Positions 26,408-34,912 of a stretch of DNA of 64,000 bases are shown in pieces (positions within the stretch are counted from its first letter, which is position 1; every line of letters starts with the position of its first letter). The notes beneath the pieces were generated by a model that saw nothing but the letters and a program-made list of their open reading frames with translations, was not told the DNA's origin and did no database searches. The stretch is from Fusibacter tunisiensis. Its GTDB lineage: Bacteria; Bacillota; Clostridia; Peptostreptococcales; Acidaminobacteraceae. Made by a program: the position numbers and the translations under genes. The DNA lies in NCBI RefSeq assembly GCF_016908355.1, contig NZ_JAFBDT010000006.1:1-64000 (forward strand), written 5' to 3'.

Positions 26408-26992
26408 TTATTCCTTTCTAAAAGGTGGTAAATGTTTATAAGTCTCTAAACTAAAAATCAAAGAAAATGCATATACAACTCTACCTGTTAATATCAACAC
26501 CTCTTTAGATTTTGAAATTGCAATTTCTTTTCCAATTGCTTTCCCACCAACTGTAAGCGCTGCAACTATACCACTAAAAACAATTGCAAGATATGCTTGT
26601 GTCATTTCACCTAAATCATATTGATTAAAAAAGCCCACTATGATACCAATCGTTGTTCCACTAATGATTCCAGCAATGTCTCCAATAACATCATTACAAA
26701 AATTCGACACCCTAGATGCGTTTTTTATGAGTTTGATGGAATACTTGGCGCTCTTAACTTTTGATGCAGCCATGGCATGAAACGGTTTTTCATCAGCTGC
26801 AGCAACTGCGATTCCAATAGCATCAAAAAAAACACCAATAAAAATAATGGTGAGCAAGAGTAAGACCGCCACAAAAATATTGACATTACGAATTAACAGT
26901 TCAGATATAATACTAAAAAGAACTGCTAAACCAAATGTCATGATAAACGTATGAAAGATCCATTTTTTATTAATTTTAATATTACTTTTCAT
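26408..26992 (-). CDS. oapA: OLE-associated membrane protein OapA-like
   Basis: 194 residues with about four membrane segments. A conserved middle block reads FFDAIGIAVAAADEKPFHAM, then SNFCNDVIGDIAGIISGTT, then AALTVGGKAIGK; I recognise this pattern from the OLE-associated protein family (OapA) that binds OLE RNA at the membrane in Bacillus halodurans. A GGTGG site precedes the ATG. It lies directly downstream of a structured non-coding region and directly upstream of dxs, the known oapA position. OapA-OLE complexes are linked to resistance to ethanol, cold and magnesium stress. Family assignment from memory; a profile search would settle it. Confidence 0.82.
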   Translation of the reverse strand: MKSNIKINKKWIFHTFIMTFGLAVLFSIISELLIRNVNIFVAVLLLLTIIFIGVFFDAIGIAVAAADEKPFHAMAASKVKSAKYSIKLIKNASRVSNFCNDVIGDIAGIISGTTIGIIVGFFNQYDLGEMTQAYLAIVFSGIVAALTVGGKAIGKEIAISKSKEVLILTGRVVYAFSLIFSLETYKHLPPFRKE

Positions 26993-27009
26993 TTTACCAC
27001 CAATACAAT

Positions 27010-27572
27010 AAGTTTATGTATATCTGAGGCGGCCGATTGGATTAATTCTGCGGCTTAGGTTCAGTAGGATTTCCCAATTGATTGCTATTTTGTCGCCAAA
27101 ATAGTAGTTTCCCATTAAAATCAACTTTGTAATGTCACCATATACAAGACTGAATTACCACTTAGTCCACACTTCAATCCCCAATCGACCGAATACAGTC
27201 TAGGAGCTTTCCTCAACAGTCCACACAATCCCTAGCCTCTTTTGCAGCGAAGGTTTGGAGTGGCAAATGGCATCCTGGAATTGGCCGATTCCAGAACGCC
27301 TAAACCATCGTCTACCACCACCACTCAAGGCAGGCTACTCTGCACTAAGCCTTTCGACCACATGCAGGTTTAATCTCGTAAAAACGAGTCTCCACAGGCT
27401 GAGGGTCAATTTCTACATGCCATTGTAGCTTGCCCCCTTACCCTTACTCCCAACTTCAACCCGAAACTGGGCGTTTCAAGCAAAAACCAGGAACTTCATC
27501 GATGTGCCCTTTAGCGAATTTTTAGCCCCGCCTTCAGGATTGGATTTTCTGACTAGAATACTGCGCCTCAAA
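27010..27572 (-). ncRNA. ole: OLE RNA (ornate large extremophilic RNA)
   Basis: The 585-base stretch 26993-27577 has no coding frame of note on either strand, yet 27181-27540 is about 50% G+C by hand count, well above the gaps nearby. Perfect hairpins are visible at 27085-27104 (7 bp, 6-base loop), 27275-27294 (7 bp, 6-base loop), 27375-27388 (5 bp, 4-base loop) and 27413-27428 (5 bp, 6-base loop). Known OLE RNAs are about 600 nt and are encoded in the isoprenoid operon (nusB, xse, ispA, dxs region) immediately before oapA; size, neighbours and orientation all match. The ends given are approximate. The RNA is probably cut or read from the ispA operon transcript, since no promoter is evident. 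I could not compare it with the consensus structure. Confidence 0.82.
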
Positions 27573-27577
27573 AGGTC

Positions 27578-28018
27578 TTAAACGACCAAATTTGCAATAA
27601 TAATACCTAAGATTGCCCCCACTGCAACTTCAGTGGGTTTATGTCCAACAAGTTCTTTTAAGTGTTCTTCCTCCAAATGTTTGTGTTTATAGATGTCCTT
27701 GATAATATCATTTATAATCTTAGCTTGCTTCCCCACAGAACGTCGAACGCCTGAAGCGTCATACATTACAATAAATGCCATAATTAGACTCAGGCCATAA
27801 AAGGGGGTCTCCCAACCTTCCAAAAGGCCTATAGCAGTTGATGCAGCAACAATTGTAGAGGTATGAGAACTTGGCATGCCACCAGAGCCATGTAACCGTT
27901 CAAATCTAAACTCTTTTTCAATGACAAAAGTAATCAATACTTTTAAAAATTGTGCAATAAACCAAGCGATAAAGGCCGCTATAAGAACTTTATTATCCAA
28001 CAATGCGTTAATGCGCAT
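27578..28018 (-). CDS. Divergent PAP2 family (DUF212) membrane protein
   Basis: About 146 residues with several membrane segments. The phosphatase-like motif appears as GGMPSSHTSTIVA near 45-57 and DASGVRRSVGKQA near 88-100, marks of the DUF212/YuiD family. The family is related to membrane acid phosphatases, but its substrate is unknown; the place between ispA and dxs suggests an isoprenoid or lipid phosphate. I chose the ATG at 28018 because GGAGG lies four bases before it. Confidence 0.85.
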   Translation of the reverse strand: MRINALLDNKVLIAAFIAWFIAQFLKVLITFVIEKEFRFERLHGSGGMPSSHTSTIVAASTAIGLLEGWETPFYGLSLIMAFIVMYDASGVRRSVGKQAKIINDIIKDIYKHKHLEEEHLKELVGHKPTEVAVGAILGIIIANLVV

Positions 28019-28029
28019 ACAGCCTCCAA

Positions 28030-28923
28030 TCAATACTCTCTTACAGAAAGAAACTTCACCGTCTCAACCAGAAAATCCGATTTCAGTCTTAAGTCTTCAA
28101 TCTGTCGCAATATCGTTTCTTTTAAAGTTGAAATGTGGGTTTCTGTCTCCAAAATTCCCATGAGAACTGGATAGGTGATTTTTTTATTTTTTTGATCCAT
28201 TTGCGTTTCTTTTCCCATTTTCTCTGAATTGCCTTTTATGTCTAAAAGATCATCTACCATTTGAAACATAAGCCCAACATCTTCACCAATTTTTTTAAAT
28301 TTTTCAACGTCACATTTGGGTGCATTGCCCAAAAGAGCGCCTGCTACAAGAGCAGCCGTTAAGAGTTTGCCAGTCTTCAAATGGTTAATATAATCCAGAT
28401 CAATATGACGCATGTTTTGTTCAGCATACGTCATATCTGCCACTTGCCCTAATATCATACCACTTGGTCCCGATGCTTTCAAGATGGCATTCATTGCCAG
28501 AACACCACATCTTTGAAACTCTTGATTTATAATTGCTTCCAACATAATTTCTGACGCATAGTTTAATAAGCCATCTCCAGCAAGCACAGCAACTGCCTCA
28601 CCAAATTTAATATGACAAGTGGGTTTCCCACGCCTTAATGCATCGTCATCCATACAGGGCAGATCGTCATGAATCAAAGAATACGTGTGAATCATTTCTA
28701 GGGCAAGTGCAAATGGATAAGCCGTTTCATAAGGGACATCATACTGTGTTGCAATTTCCAACAGCAATATAGGCCGAAGCCTCTTTCCACCAGCATTTAA
28801 TGCATAAGTCATGGCCTCATAAATTCTCTTTTCTGCGGGTGTTTCTTTGGCAAGTCCCAATTTAGTTTCAATTTGCTTTTCAAACAAATCAATGCGTTTT
28901 CTCAATTCAACTTCATAGGTCAT
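28030..28923 (-). CDS. ispA: Polyprenyl (farnesyl/geranyl) diphosphate synthase
   Basis: 297 residues. It condenses isopentenyl diphosphate with allylic diphosphates. The first aspartate-rich motif DDLPCMDDD is near 82-90 and is preceded by IHTYSLIH; the second, MVDDLLD, is near 222. GGKRLRP at 45-51 binds the substrate. It overlaps xseB by four bases and is in the standard xseA-xseB-ispA arrangement. The chain length of the product (C15 or C10/C20) cannot be told from sequence by eye. Confidence 0.95.
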   Translation of the reverse strand: MTYEVELRKRIDLFEKQIETKLGLAKETPAEKRIYEAMTYALNAGGKRLRPILLLEIATQYDVPYETAYPFALALEMIHTYSLIHDDLPCMDDDALRRGKPTCHIKFGEAVAVLAGDGLLNYASEIMLEAIINQEFQRCGVLAMNAILKASGPSGMILGQVADMTYAEQNMRHIDLDYINHLKTGKLLTAALVAGALLGNAPKCDVEKFKKIGEDVGLMFQMVDDLLDIKGNSEKMGKETQMDQKNKKITYPVLMGILETETHISTLKETILRQIEDLRLKSDFLVETVKFLSVREY

Positions 28924-29129
28924 GACGACAACTCCTGATCATCCGAAATCAACATCTGTATCTTAGCTTCAGTTTCCTCTAAAAGTGCATTGCAAGAACG
29001 GTAAGTCTTAATCCCTTCTTCGAAGGCCTTCAGCATTTCATCTAAAGGTAAATCCCCGTCTTCCAGTTGAGTTGAAATCTCTTGCAATCGCTTCAGTTGA
29101 GCTTCAAATTTAATTTTTTTTGTTGCCAT
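28920..29129 (-). CDS. xseB: Exodeoxyribonuclease VII small subunit
   Basis: About 69 residues. The family pattern FEAQLKRLQEISTQLEDGDLP followed by LDEMLKAFEEGI is clear. It forms a complex with XseA that degrades single-stranded DNA. I chose the ATG at 29129 because AAGGAGG lies six bases before it. It overlaps both xseA (20 bases) and ispA (4 bases). Confidence 0.93.
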   Translation of the reverse strand: MATKKIKFEAQLKRLQEISTQLEDGDLPLDEMLKAFEEGIKTYRSCNALLEETEAKIQMLISDDQELSS

Positions 29130-30348
29130 TGTTGCCTCCTTCATCTCCGAGCAATTGAACGTTCAAAACATTGGCCTCTAGAATACCATCTGTCAATCGA
29201 ATATTTAATTGATCCCCCGGGTGTATATTTTTTGCAAGCGCTAGACCGCCTTCTTTTTGAACAATTCCATAGCCTCTCTCTAAAGTGTTTAAGGGGCTTA
29301 ACGATTGCAACATATTTCCCATACCCAGTAAATTTGACTTCTTAAGCGACAAATTCGCTTTAACCGTTTGCTGGTTGGATTTTCCAAGTCTATTTATTTG
29401 ATCTTTCATACTGTCCATTTGAGAATAGCAAGATTTTATCAAGGCTTTTTCCGAGAACCTGTCCAATTTAAGCCGCATCAATGCCACGCGTTGGTTTACG
29501 TTAAGGGCCATATTCTGCAAAGTCTTATTGATCACGATTTGAATTTCATCTTTTGATTTTACGGCTACTTCTGCTGCTGCTGAAGGTGTTGGTGCTCTTA
29601 AGTCAGACACAAAATCACTGATTGTGTAATCCGTTTCATGTCCAATACCTGTAATAATTGGTATTCTAGACTCAAATATTGCCTGTGCTACAATTTCTTC
29701 GTTGAAACTCCAGAGTTCTTCAATAGAACCCCCACCTCGTGCCAATAGGATAACATCTACAGGATATTTTTGATTAAAGTATTGAATTGCCTTTACAATT
29801 TCATGCGAAGAAAATTCACCTTGTACCCGAACTGGGTATATAAAGAGTTTGGAATAAGCCGCACGCCTCGTTGCCACTGATTTTATATCTTGAATTGCAG
29901 CACCAGTTGGCGACGTGATTACGCCAATATTAGACGGCATTTCAGGAATCTTTTTCTTAAGCTTTTCATCAAAATAACCCATTTGGGCCAATTTGAGTTT
30001 TAGAGCTTCAAATTGCGCGTACAGGGCCCCAAGACCAATATTTTCAATTTCTGCGACATACAGTTGATACTTTCCATCACGTTCATAAATTGAAATTTGA
30101 CCCTTTGCGTGGACCTTATCGCCATTTTTTAAAGTCTTATGATGTGCTGCAAAATTTCGTGCGAATAAAACACAAGAAATTCTAGAGCTTTCATCTTTAA
30201 GGGTAAAATAACAATGTCCACTGGTATGTCTGGTAAAGTTTGAAATTTCACCTTCAACACTTACATGATTTAGTATAGGATCTGCCATCACTAACCGTTT
30301 AAGATATCTATTGATTTCTGTAACTGTATAGGCTTTCATTTTAATCAC
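29110..30348 (-). CDS. xseA: Exodeoxyribonuclease VII large subunit
   Basis: 412 residues. An OB-fold at the N-terminus (residues 15-105, with EGEISNFTRHTSGHCYFTLKD) precedes the catalytic domain with TSPTGAAIQDI near 145, VILLARGGGSIEELWSFN near 200, TGIGHETDYTISDFVSDLRAPTPSAAAE near 240-265. The C-terminal half is helical. The start is probably the GTG at 30348, nine bases after GAGGTG; an ATG nine bases on is possible. It overlaps the M22 gene by eight bases. Confidence 0.94.
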   Translation of the reverse strand: MIKMKAYTVTEINRYLKRLVMADPILNHVSVEGEISNFTRHTSGHCYFTLKDESSRISCVLFARNFAAHHKTLKNGDKVHAKGQISIYERDGKYQLYVAEIENIGLGALYAQFEALKLKLAQMGYFDEKLKKKIPEMPSNIGVITSPTGAAIQDIKSVATRRAAYSKLFIYPVRVQGEFSSHEIVKAIQYFNQKYPVDVILLARGGGSIEELWSFNEEIVAQAIFESRIPIITGIGHETDYTISDFVSDLRAPTPSAAAEVAVKSKDEIQIVINKTLQNMALNVNQRVALMRLKLDRFSEKALIKSCYSQMDSMKDQINRLGKSNQQTVKANLSLKKSNLLGMGNMLQSLSPLNTLERGYGIVQKEGGLALAKNIHPGDQLNIRLTDGILEANVLNVQLLGDEGGNNGNKKN

Positions 30349-31276
30349 TATTCTTTACACCTCTTACGTGTCTTCTCGTCAATTCAGCAACCCCATAAGC
30401 GTTGTCTCTTGCATACTTTGCTTTTGCAAAATAGACATTGGACTTATGAGACAGCATGGCTTTTATATGGGAATTAGATGCCACACCCCCAGCAATGATA
30501 ACAGGCAATCCTTTGCAGGCTTCATCAATCCACTTTTCAATCATATAACCAAGTGTATTGAAGATATGCCGACACACCTCGCTGTTAGAAGATGTGTTCA
30601 ATAGTTTCATATATTTATTCTCAAGACCAGAGATATTATAATCATAATGGAATTTAAAAGCGACTTTAAAATGCGCTTTAGATTCTGATAGCATGCCACA
30701 TTGGTCCATGTGAACGCCACTTGGAAATGGGAATCCCATCTTAACCCCTAACCGATCCACCAACTGGCCAAAACTGATATCCAGTGATTCACCTACTTTT
30801 TTAATATCAAATCCTTCACCCTCTAAAAACACATGGAGCAGTTCGGTTGTGCCCCCTGAAAGGTGCATGGTCATAAAAGACTGTGGAAATTGTTCAATGC
30901 CACAGGTGGCAAGCGCCGCCATAACATGTCCATCTTGATGTGACGTCTCATAAATAGGCAACTCTAAGGCAGTGGCTAAAGTTTTTGCAAACAGTAACCC
31001 CGCATGAAATACAGGCATATAAGACTCTTGTGCATTTCGAGGCATTGTACTTACCCCTATGGCCTCAATATCTTGTACATTCACGGATTTTCCTAAACGT
31101 GCAAAAATTTCAGGCAAATTGTGCGTATGTTGAAAAAAGCCATCAGACTGTCGCAGTCCACGGGCTCCTTCCTTGACTTTCAAGATTCTATTTTCCTCAA
31201 AAACAATATCCCCTGTTGCAGAATCTACCACACACATTGATGTCGTATAGCAACTCGTATCGATTCCAAGAATCAT
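30341..31276 (-). CDS. Kae1/TsaD-like M22 family protein (TsaD paralogue)
   Basis: 311 residues. The ASKHA fold is indicated by GIDTSCYTTSM at the N-terminus, the metal-binding HQDGH near residue 112 (TsaD proteins have HxEGH), and MHLSGGTTELL and IIAGGVASNS blocks. Real TsaD, which makes t6A on tRNA, is usually about 335 residues; clostridia often carry this shorter relative next to xseA in addition to tsaD. Its role is not established. A GAGG site precedes the ATG. Confidence 0.8.
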   Translation of the reverse strand: MILGIDTSCYTTSMCVVDSATGDIVFEENRILKVKEGARGLRQSDGFFQHTHNLPEIFARLGKSVNVQDIEAIGVSTMPRNAQESYMPVFHAGLLFAKTLATALELPIYETSHQDGHVMAALATCGIEQFPQSFMTMHLSGGTTELLHVFLEGEGFDIKKVGESLDISFGQLVDRLGVKMGFPFPSGVHMDQCGMLSESKAHFKVAFKFHYDYNISGLENKYMKLLNTSSNSEVCRHIFNTLGYMIEKWIDEACKGLPVIIAGGVASNSHIKAMLSHKSNVYFAKAKYARDNAYGVAELTRRHVRGVKNSD

Positions 31277-31286
31277 TGACTACCTC

Positions 31287-31682
31287 TTATTTGTTTTCAA
31301 CAAAGTGACTCAAAACACCATTTACAAACTTGCCAGATTTTTCATCTACATACTTCTTCGCTAAATTAACAGCCTCGTTAACGCTTACCTTATTGGGAAC
31401 GTTTTCAACATAAAGCATCTCAGTAACGCCTAATCTTAATATTGCCAAATCAATTCTAGCAAGCCTTTCTATTTTCCAGCCCTTTAAATGTTCTGAAATT
31501 TTACTTTCCACTGTTTCTCGGTTCTCTATCCATTTATTCACAAGACCATTTACATAATCAAGGTCTAAAATTTCTTCATAGTGACTGAGTAGTGACGCCA
31601 TGGTTATCTGATCATACGCTTTGTGTATTTCAAGTTGATACATAATTTCCATTGCCACCTCACGACTTCTTGCGCGATTCAT
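31287..31682 (-). CDS. nusB: Transcription antitermination protein NusB
   Basis: 131 residues, the usual length. Family blocks are RSREVAMEIMYQLEI at the N-terminus and RLARIDLAILRLGVTEMLY and VPNKVSVNEAVNLAKKYVDEKSGKFVNGVL in the C-terminal half. NusB with S10 binds boxA RNA and keeps RNA polymerase going on rRNA operons. It is a standard first or second gene of the operon that carries xseAB, ispA and dxs. Confidence 0.95.
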   Translation of the reverse strand: MNRARSREVAMEIMYQLEIHKAYDQITMASLLSHYEEILDLDYVNGLVNKWIENRETVESKISEHLKGWKIERLARIDLAILRLGVTEMLYVENVPNKVSVNEAVNLAKKYVDEKSGKFVNGVLSHFVENK

Positions 31683-31740
31683 GTAGCCTCCTTACATGAA
31701 AATGACCAACTTCGCAAGAAGCCAGTCGCTTTTCACTCTA

Positions 31741-32109
31741 TTATACTTCTTTTTTAGTAGTGATGCCCTCAACAGTTATATTTACAGCATTAACAGATAC
31801 CCCTGTCATAGACTCAATAGCTGTTTTAACGTTTTCTTGAACCAAAACAGCCGTTTCATCAATTTTTGTACCATAATCCATTACAACACTTAAATTAATA
31901 GTTGCCAAGTTTCCCATCATTTCAACTTGAACACCTTTGTGGTAATTCTTTTTGCCCATCATTTCCATGACTTCTTCTGAAATGGTGCCACTAAGGCCCT
32001 TAATTCCCCCAATTTCAGATGCAGCAATGGAAGCAATAACACCAATTACATCATCCGCTATGTTAACTTTTCCATGCTTCAATGAATCAATTGTCATATT
32101 TTCAGCCAT
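31741..32109 (-). CDS. Asp23/Gls24 family envelope stress response protein
   Basis: 122 residues. The family pattern is visible in HGKVNIADDVIGVIASIAASEIGGIKGLSG and VQVEMMGNLATINLSVVMDYG. Asp23-family proteins are abundant, often membrane-linked proteins; related YqhY lies by nusB in Bacillus and affects fatty-acid synthesis control. Here it is 58 bases before nusB on the same strand. Its exact role is unknown. Confidence 0.88.
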   Translation of the reverse strand: MAENMTIDSLKHGKVNIADDVIGVIASIAASEIGGIKGLSGTISEEVMEMMGKKNYHKGVQVEMMGNLATINLSVVMDYGTKIDETAVLVQENVKTAIESMTGVSVNAVNITVEGITTKKEV

Positions 32110-32182
32110 AAAAGCCTCCTAAATCATTCGTTATATACTGACATTATATCAAACATAAACCCTCAGTACAAACAAATCTGAA

Positions 32183-32214
32183 GACCCTGTCTTGTAGGTG
32201 CACACGACAGGGTC
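32183..32214 (-). terminator. Possible terminator after the acidic zinc-ribbon gene
   Basis: A 9-bp perfect stem (GACCCTGTC 32183-32191 with GACAGGGTC 32206-32214) downstream of the stop codon at 32232. The following minus-strand sequence is T-rich but interrupted, so efficiency is uncertain. Confidence 0.55.
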
Positions 32215-32231
32215 CAAGATAACAACATAAA

Positions 32232-32687
32232 TTAATTTTCGTCTTCACAGCACTCGCAATCTTCTTCGCCACAACACTCGCAATCATCTGTAAATTCAAT
32301 TATCACGCCACAAGATGGACATTGAATCTCATCTTCCTTGTCGATCAAACTGCCATCTACATAGATGATTTCCCCACATTCAGGACATTCAACTTCTTCA
32401 TAATCATCCATTTCAGAGTCAAATTCATCCGCCTCAAAATCGTCTTCGTAAAATTCATCTTCCAAGTCAGATAAATCTTCGTCAATGGAATCCACATAAT
32501 CGTCCAACTCGACGATTGCATCGCCTAAGTCATCCAGTTCATCGTAAATCTCTTCAACTTCTTCAGCAAAATCTTCAAGAATATCGATGATTTGAAGCAA
32601 CAATTTACCTTCTTTAGTTTCCTTGTCCACTTCCATACCGTCAGCCAATCCCTTGAGATAGGATACCCTCTCGTGCATATAGCTCAT
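32232..32687 (-). CDS. Acidic CD1247-type protein with zinc-ribbon and C-terminal Cys cluster
   Basis: 151 residues and strongly acidic. Residues 1-90 are helical with many Asp and Glu. A zinc ribbon follows (CPECGE near 99 and CPSCG near 123), then a tail with CECCGEEDCECCEDE. The N-terminal half resembles the small CD1247 domain family of clostridia. Function unknown; the cysteines suggest metal binding. AAGGAGG precedes the ATG. It lies between efp and the Asp23 gene. Confidence 0.75.
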   Translation of the reverse strand: MSYMHERVSYLKGLADGMEVDKETKEGKLLLQIIDILEDFAEEVEEIYDELDDLGDAIVELDDYVDSIDEDLSDLEDEFYEDDFEADEFDSEMDDYEEVECPECGEIIYVDGSLIDKEDEIQCPSCGVIIEFTDDCECCGEEDCECCEDEN

Positions 32688-32715
32688 GTGTTTTCCTCCT
32701 TAAGTGGGTTTTATC

Positions 32716-32734
32716 AAAACAGAAAATCTGTTTT
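32716..32734 (-). terminator. Weak hairpin overlapping the efp stop codon
   Basis: An 8-bp stem (AAAACAGA 32716-32723 with TCTGTTTT 32727-32734). The U tail is short, so this may be only a partial terminator between efp and the next gene. Confidence 0.35.
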
Positions 32735-33296
32735 AATCATTTGAACGTGACAAATACTCTCCAGTTCGTGTGTCGATTTTTACGCGATCACCCTCATTTA
32801 CAAATGTAGGCACATATATTTCAGCGCCGGTTTCCACTTTTGCTTTTTTTGTAACATTTGTTGCTGTATCCCCTTTAACACCCGGTTCAGCTTCAACAAC
32901 AGTTAAAACGACAAAATTAGGTGGCTCAACTAAAAAGCATTTGTCTTTGTAAAATTTTAGAGTTGCATTGTCATTTTCTTTAATATACAAAATCGCATCT
33001 TCAACTTGTTCTGCTGAAAGCGGAATTTGATCATATGTTTCATTATCCATGAAATAATACAAGTCCCCTTCGTTATAAAGGTATTGCATCTCTTTAGTCT
33101 CTATATGCGCTCTAGGGAATTTTTCCGATGGGTTAAACGCTTGTTCTCTAATCGTTCCCGCTAAAAGACTCTTGTATTTCGTTCTAACAAAAGCAGCCCC
33201 TTTACCAGGCTTAACGTGTTGAAAATCTACAACAACCACAGGTTCGCCGTTTATTTCAAATGTAACGCCTTTTCTAAAATCACTCGCAGCAATCAT
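32733..33296 (-). CDS. efp: Elongation factor P
   Basis: 187 residues. EF-P enters the ribosome and helps polyproline synthesis. Domain I carries the tip loop KPGKGAAFV near 29-37, where the lysine is the modification site in many species; domains II and III follow, with [15 protein letters not shown] near the C-terminus. GGAGG lies six bases before the ATG. It is preceded by aroK and followed by the acidic zinc-ribbon gene. No EF-P-modifying enzyme is seen in the window. Confidence 0.96.
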   Translation of the reverse strand: MIAASDFRKGVTFEINGEPVVVVDFQHVKPGKGAAFVRTKYKSLLAGTIREQAFNPSEKFPRAHIETKEMQYLYNEGDLYYFMDNETYDQIPLSAEQVEDAILYIKENDNATLKFYKDKCFLVEPPNFVVLTVVEAEPGVKGDTATNVTKKAKVETGAEIYVPTFVNEGDRVKIDTRTGEYLSRSND

Positions 33297-33350
33297 TCAT
33301 AACCTCCAAAAATTTTCAATTATAGACCATCATTTATTATACTTGAAAAA

Positions 33351-33842
33351 TTAAAGTTTTGTCAATATCCGCCTACCAATTTCAGAAATAGAGTCTGCAT
33401 CCGTCAAAATATTAAAATGAGCGGTCGTTTCATAAAGTTTTTTTCTTTGCTCAATTAATGTTTCAATTGAAAGTTCTTTTAATAAAGGGCGCGTATCATC
33501 CCCTTGAAGACGTTTTGAAATCGTTTCAGAGCCCGCTTGAAGAAAAACAACTCGCCCATTTGATCGAAGAAATTGTCTGTTTTCCTCAGCTAAAACTATG
33601 CCCCCTCCAGTTGATACAACGCACTTTGTTTTATCTCGAAACGTTTGAAGAATTTCTCGCTCTAACTTCCTGAAATACACTTCGCCCCACTTGTTGAAAA
33701 TCTCAGCAATAGACATCCCAAGTTGGGTCTCAATCATGGCGTCTGTATCAAAAAACGGGACATTCAGTTCCCTTGACAACCACTTTCCTACTGAAGTTTT
33801 GCCAGCCCCCATCATTCCTATAAGAAATATTTTCTCTTTCAT
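33351..33842 (-). CDS. aroK: Shikimate kinase
   Basis: 163 residues. It phosphorylates shikimate in aromatic amino-acid synthesis. The P-loop GMMGAGKTSVGK at 9-20, the FFDTDAMIE shikimate-binding segment near 30-38, and STGGGIVL near 77 are intact, as is RPLL in the lid. The start overlaps the stop of the PilT-like gene by one base (TAATG). Confidence 0.94.
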   Translation of the reverse strand: MKEKIFLIGMMGAGKTSVGKWLSRELNVPFFDTDAMIETQLGMSIAEIFNKWGEVYFRKLEREILQTFRDKTKCVVSTGGGIVLAEENRQFLRSNGRVVFLQAGSETISKRLQGDDTRPLLKELSIETLIEQRKKLYETTAHFNILTDADSISEIGRRILTKL

Positions 33843-34900
33843 TATAATGATCTTTCTAATCTCGCTATCAGTTCAGAATCAAAACAAAACGTCTGTAGAG
33901 TTTCTCGAGAAATCAACTGTTTTTGATACAGTTCAAATAAACTGTAGTCCATAGCCATCATGCCCTGACGCCGTCCTGCAATTAAGGTGTTGTGGATTTC
34001 CGATATATTCTCACCTATAATATGAGATCGAACCACAGAATTCATCAGCAGAAGTTCATAAGCCAGTACGCGTTCATCATTTGCAATCTCAGGAACCAAC
34101 TGTTGGGTAAACACGCCTAGCAATAAGGTTGCAAGCTTATGCTTTCGACTATTCCGGCGTTGTTCTTGATCTGAATATATAAAATTATCTAAAACTGAAA
34201 CTGTGTTTATGGCTGAAACACCTGCAATAACCAATTTCCCAGACTCAGCAATTTTAAGTGCAAGATCTTTAGCTGCCTCCGTCTCTAAATTAGAAATCAC
34301 AACAACATCCACATCTTGAAGCAAGGCATCTTGTAGGCCTTGTTCAAAAGACACGCAATCTGTCCCAACATCTCTTTGTATTACAATTGCTTGATCATGT
34401 CTGATCAAATAGTCTACAGGCGACTCAAGCATCATAATCACGCACTGCTTGGACCGATTGATGAACTGTACCAAGGAAGCTATGGTTGTTGATTTTCCCA
34501 TTCCAGATGCACTCCCCACAAGCAAAAGTCCTCTTGTACGTTCTACTAGCGTATAGAGTGTTGCGTTTAATCCTAAAACATCCTGGTCTGGAATATTAAG
34601 TTTTAAGATTCGAATCGCCAAGGCAAAAGAACCCCTTTGTTTTACAACCGTAATTCTAAACCGTCCAAGTTCTGGAACAGAATAGCCAAAGCTTAGGGCA
34701 TCCTCACGCTTCAAAGTTTCCCACTGTGATTCAGAAAAAAGTGCATTTAATGTTTCCACAACATCGTCATGCCGCATAACAGCATCTGACATCATAGTGA
34801 CAGCTTCTCCATTTACCCGAAATACCGGTCTTGCCCCTGGGACAATGTGGATTGTTGTGGCCCCTTTATTCACACCAGTTCGAATCAATTGATTAATCAT
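33842..34900 (-). CDS. Degenerate PilT-like ATPase paralogue
   Basis: 352 residues, the same length as the intact PilT at 50.4-51.5 kb, and alignable along its length. The Walker A (SASGMGKSTT) is kept, but the Walker B glutamate block reads VVVISNLET where PilT has VILIGEMRD, the Asp box reads LESPVDY for LEDPIEY, and the His box has lost its histidine (KLVIAGVSA for HLVFSTLHT). It probably binds ATP but hydrolyses it poorly or not at all. It lies before aroK in a housekeeping cluster, away from the pilus genes. It may be a regulator or a decaying copy. Confidence 0.82.
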   Translation of the reverse strand: MINQLIRTGVNKGATTIHIVPGARPVFRVNGEAVTMMSDAVMRHDDVVETLNALFSESQWETLKREDALSFGYSVPELGRFRITVVKQRGSFALAIRILKLNIPDQDVLGLNATLYTLVERTRGLLLVGSASGMGKSTTIASLVQFINRSKQCVIMMLESPVDYLIRHDQAIVIQRDVGTDCVSFEQGLQDALLQDVDVVVISNLETEAAKDLALKIAESGKLVIAGVSAINTVSVLDNFIYSDQEQRRNSRKHKLATLLLGVFTQQLVPEIANDERVLAYELLLMNSVVRSHIIGENISEIHNTLIAGRRQGMMAMDYSLFELYQKQLISRETLQTFCFDSELIARLERSL

Positions 34901-34912
34901 GGAACAACTCCA

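Noticed and set aside
26993-27577. RNase P RNA, tmRNA or SRP RNA in the non-coding stretch
   Set aside because: I do not find the RNase P GAGGAAAGUC block or the tmRNA ends, and the gene neighbourhood is that of OLE RNA.
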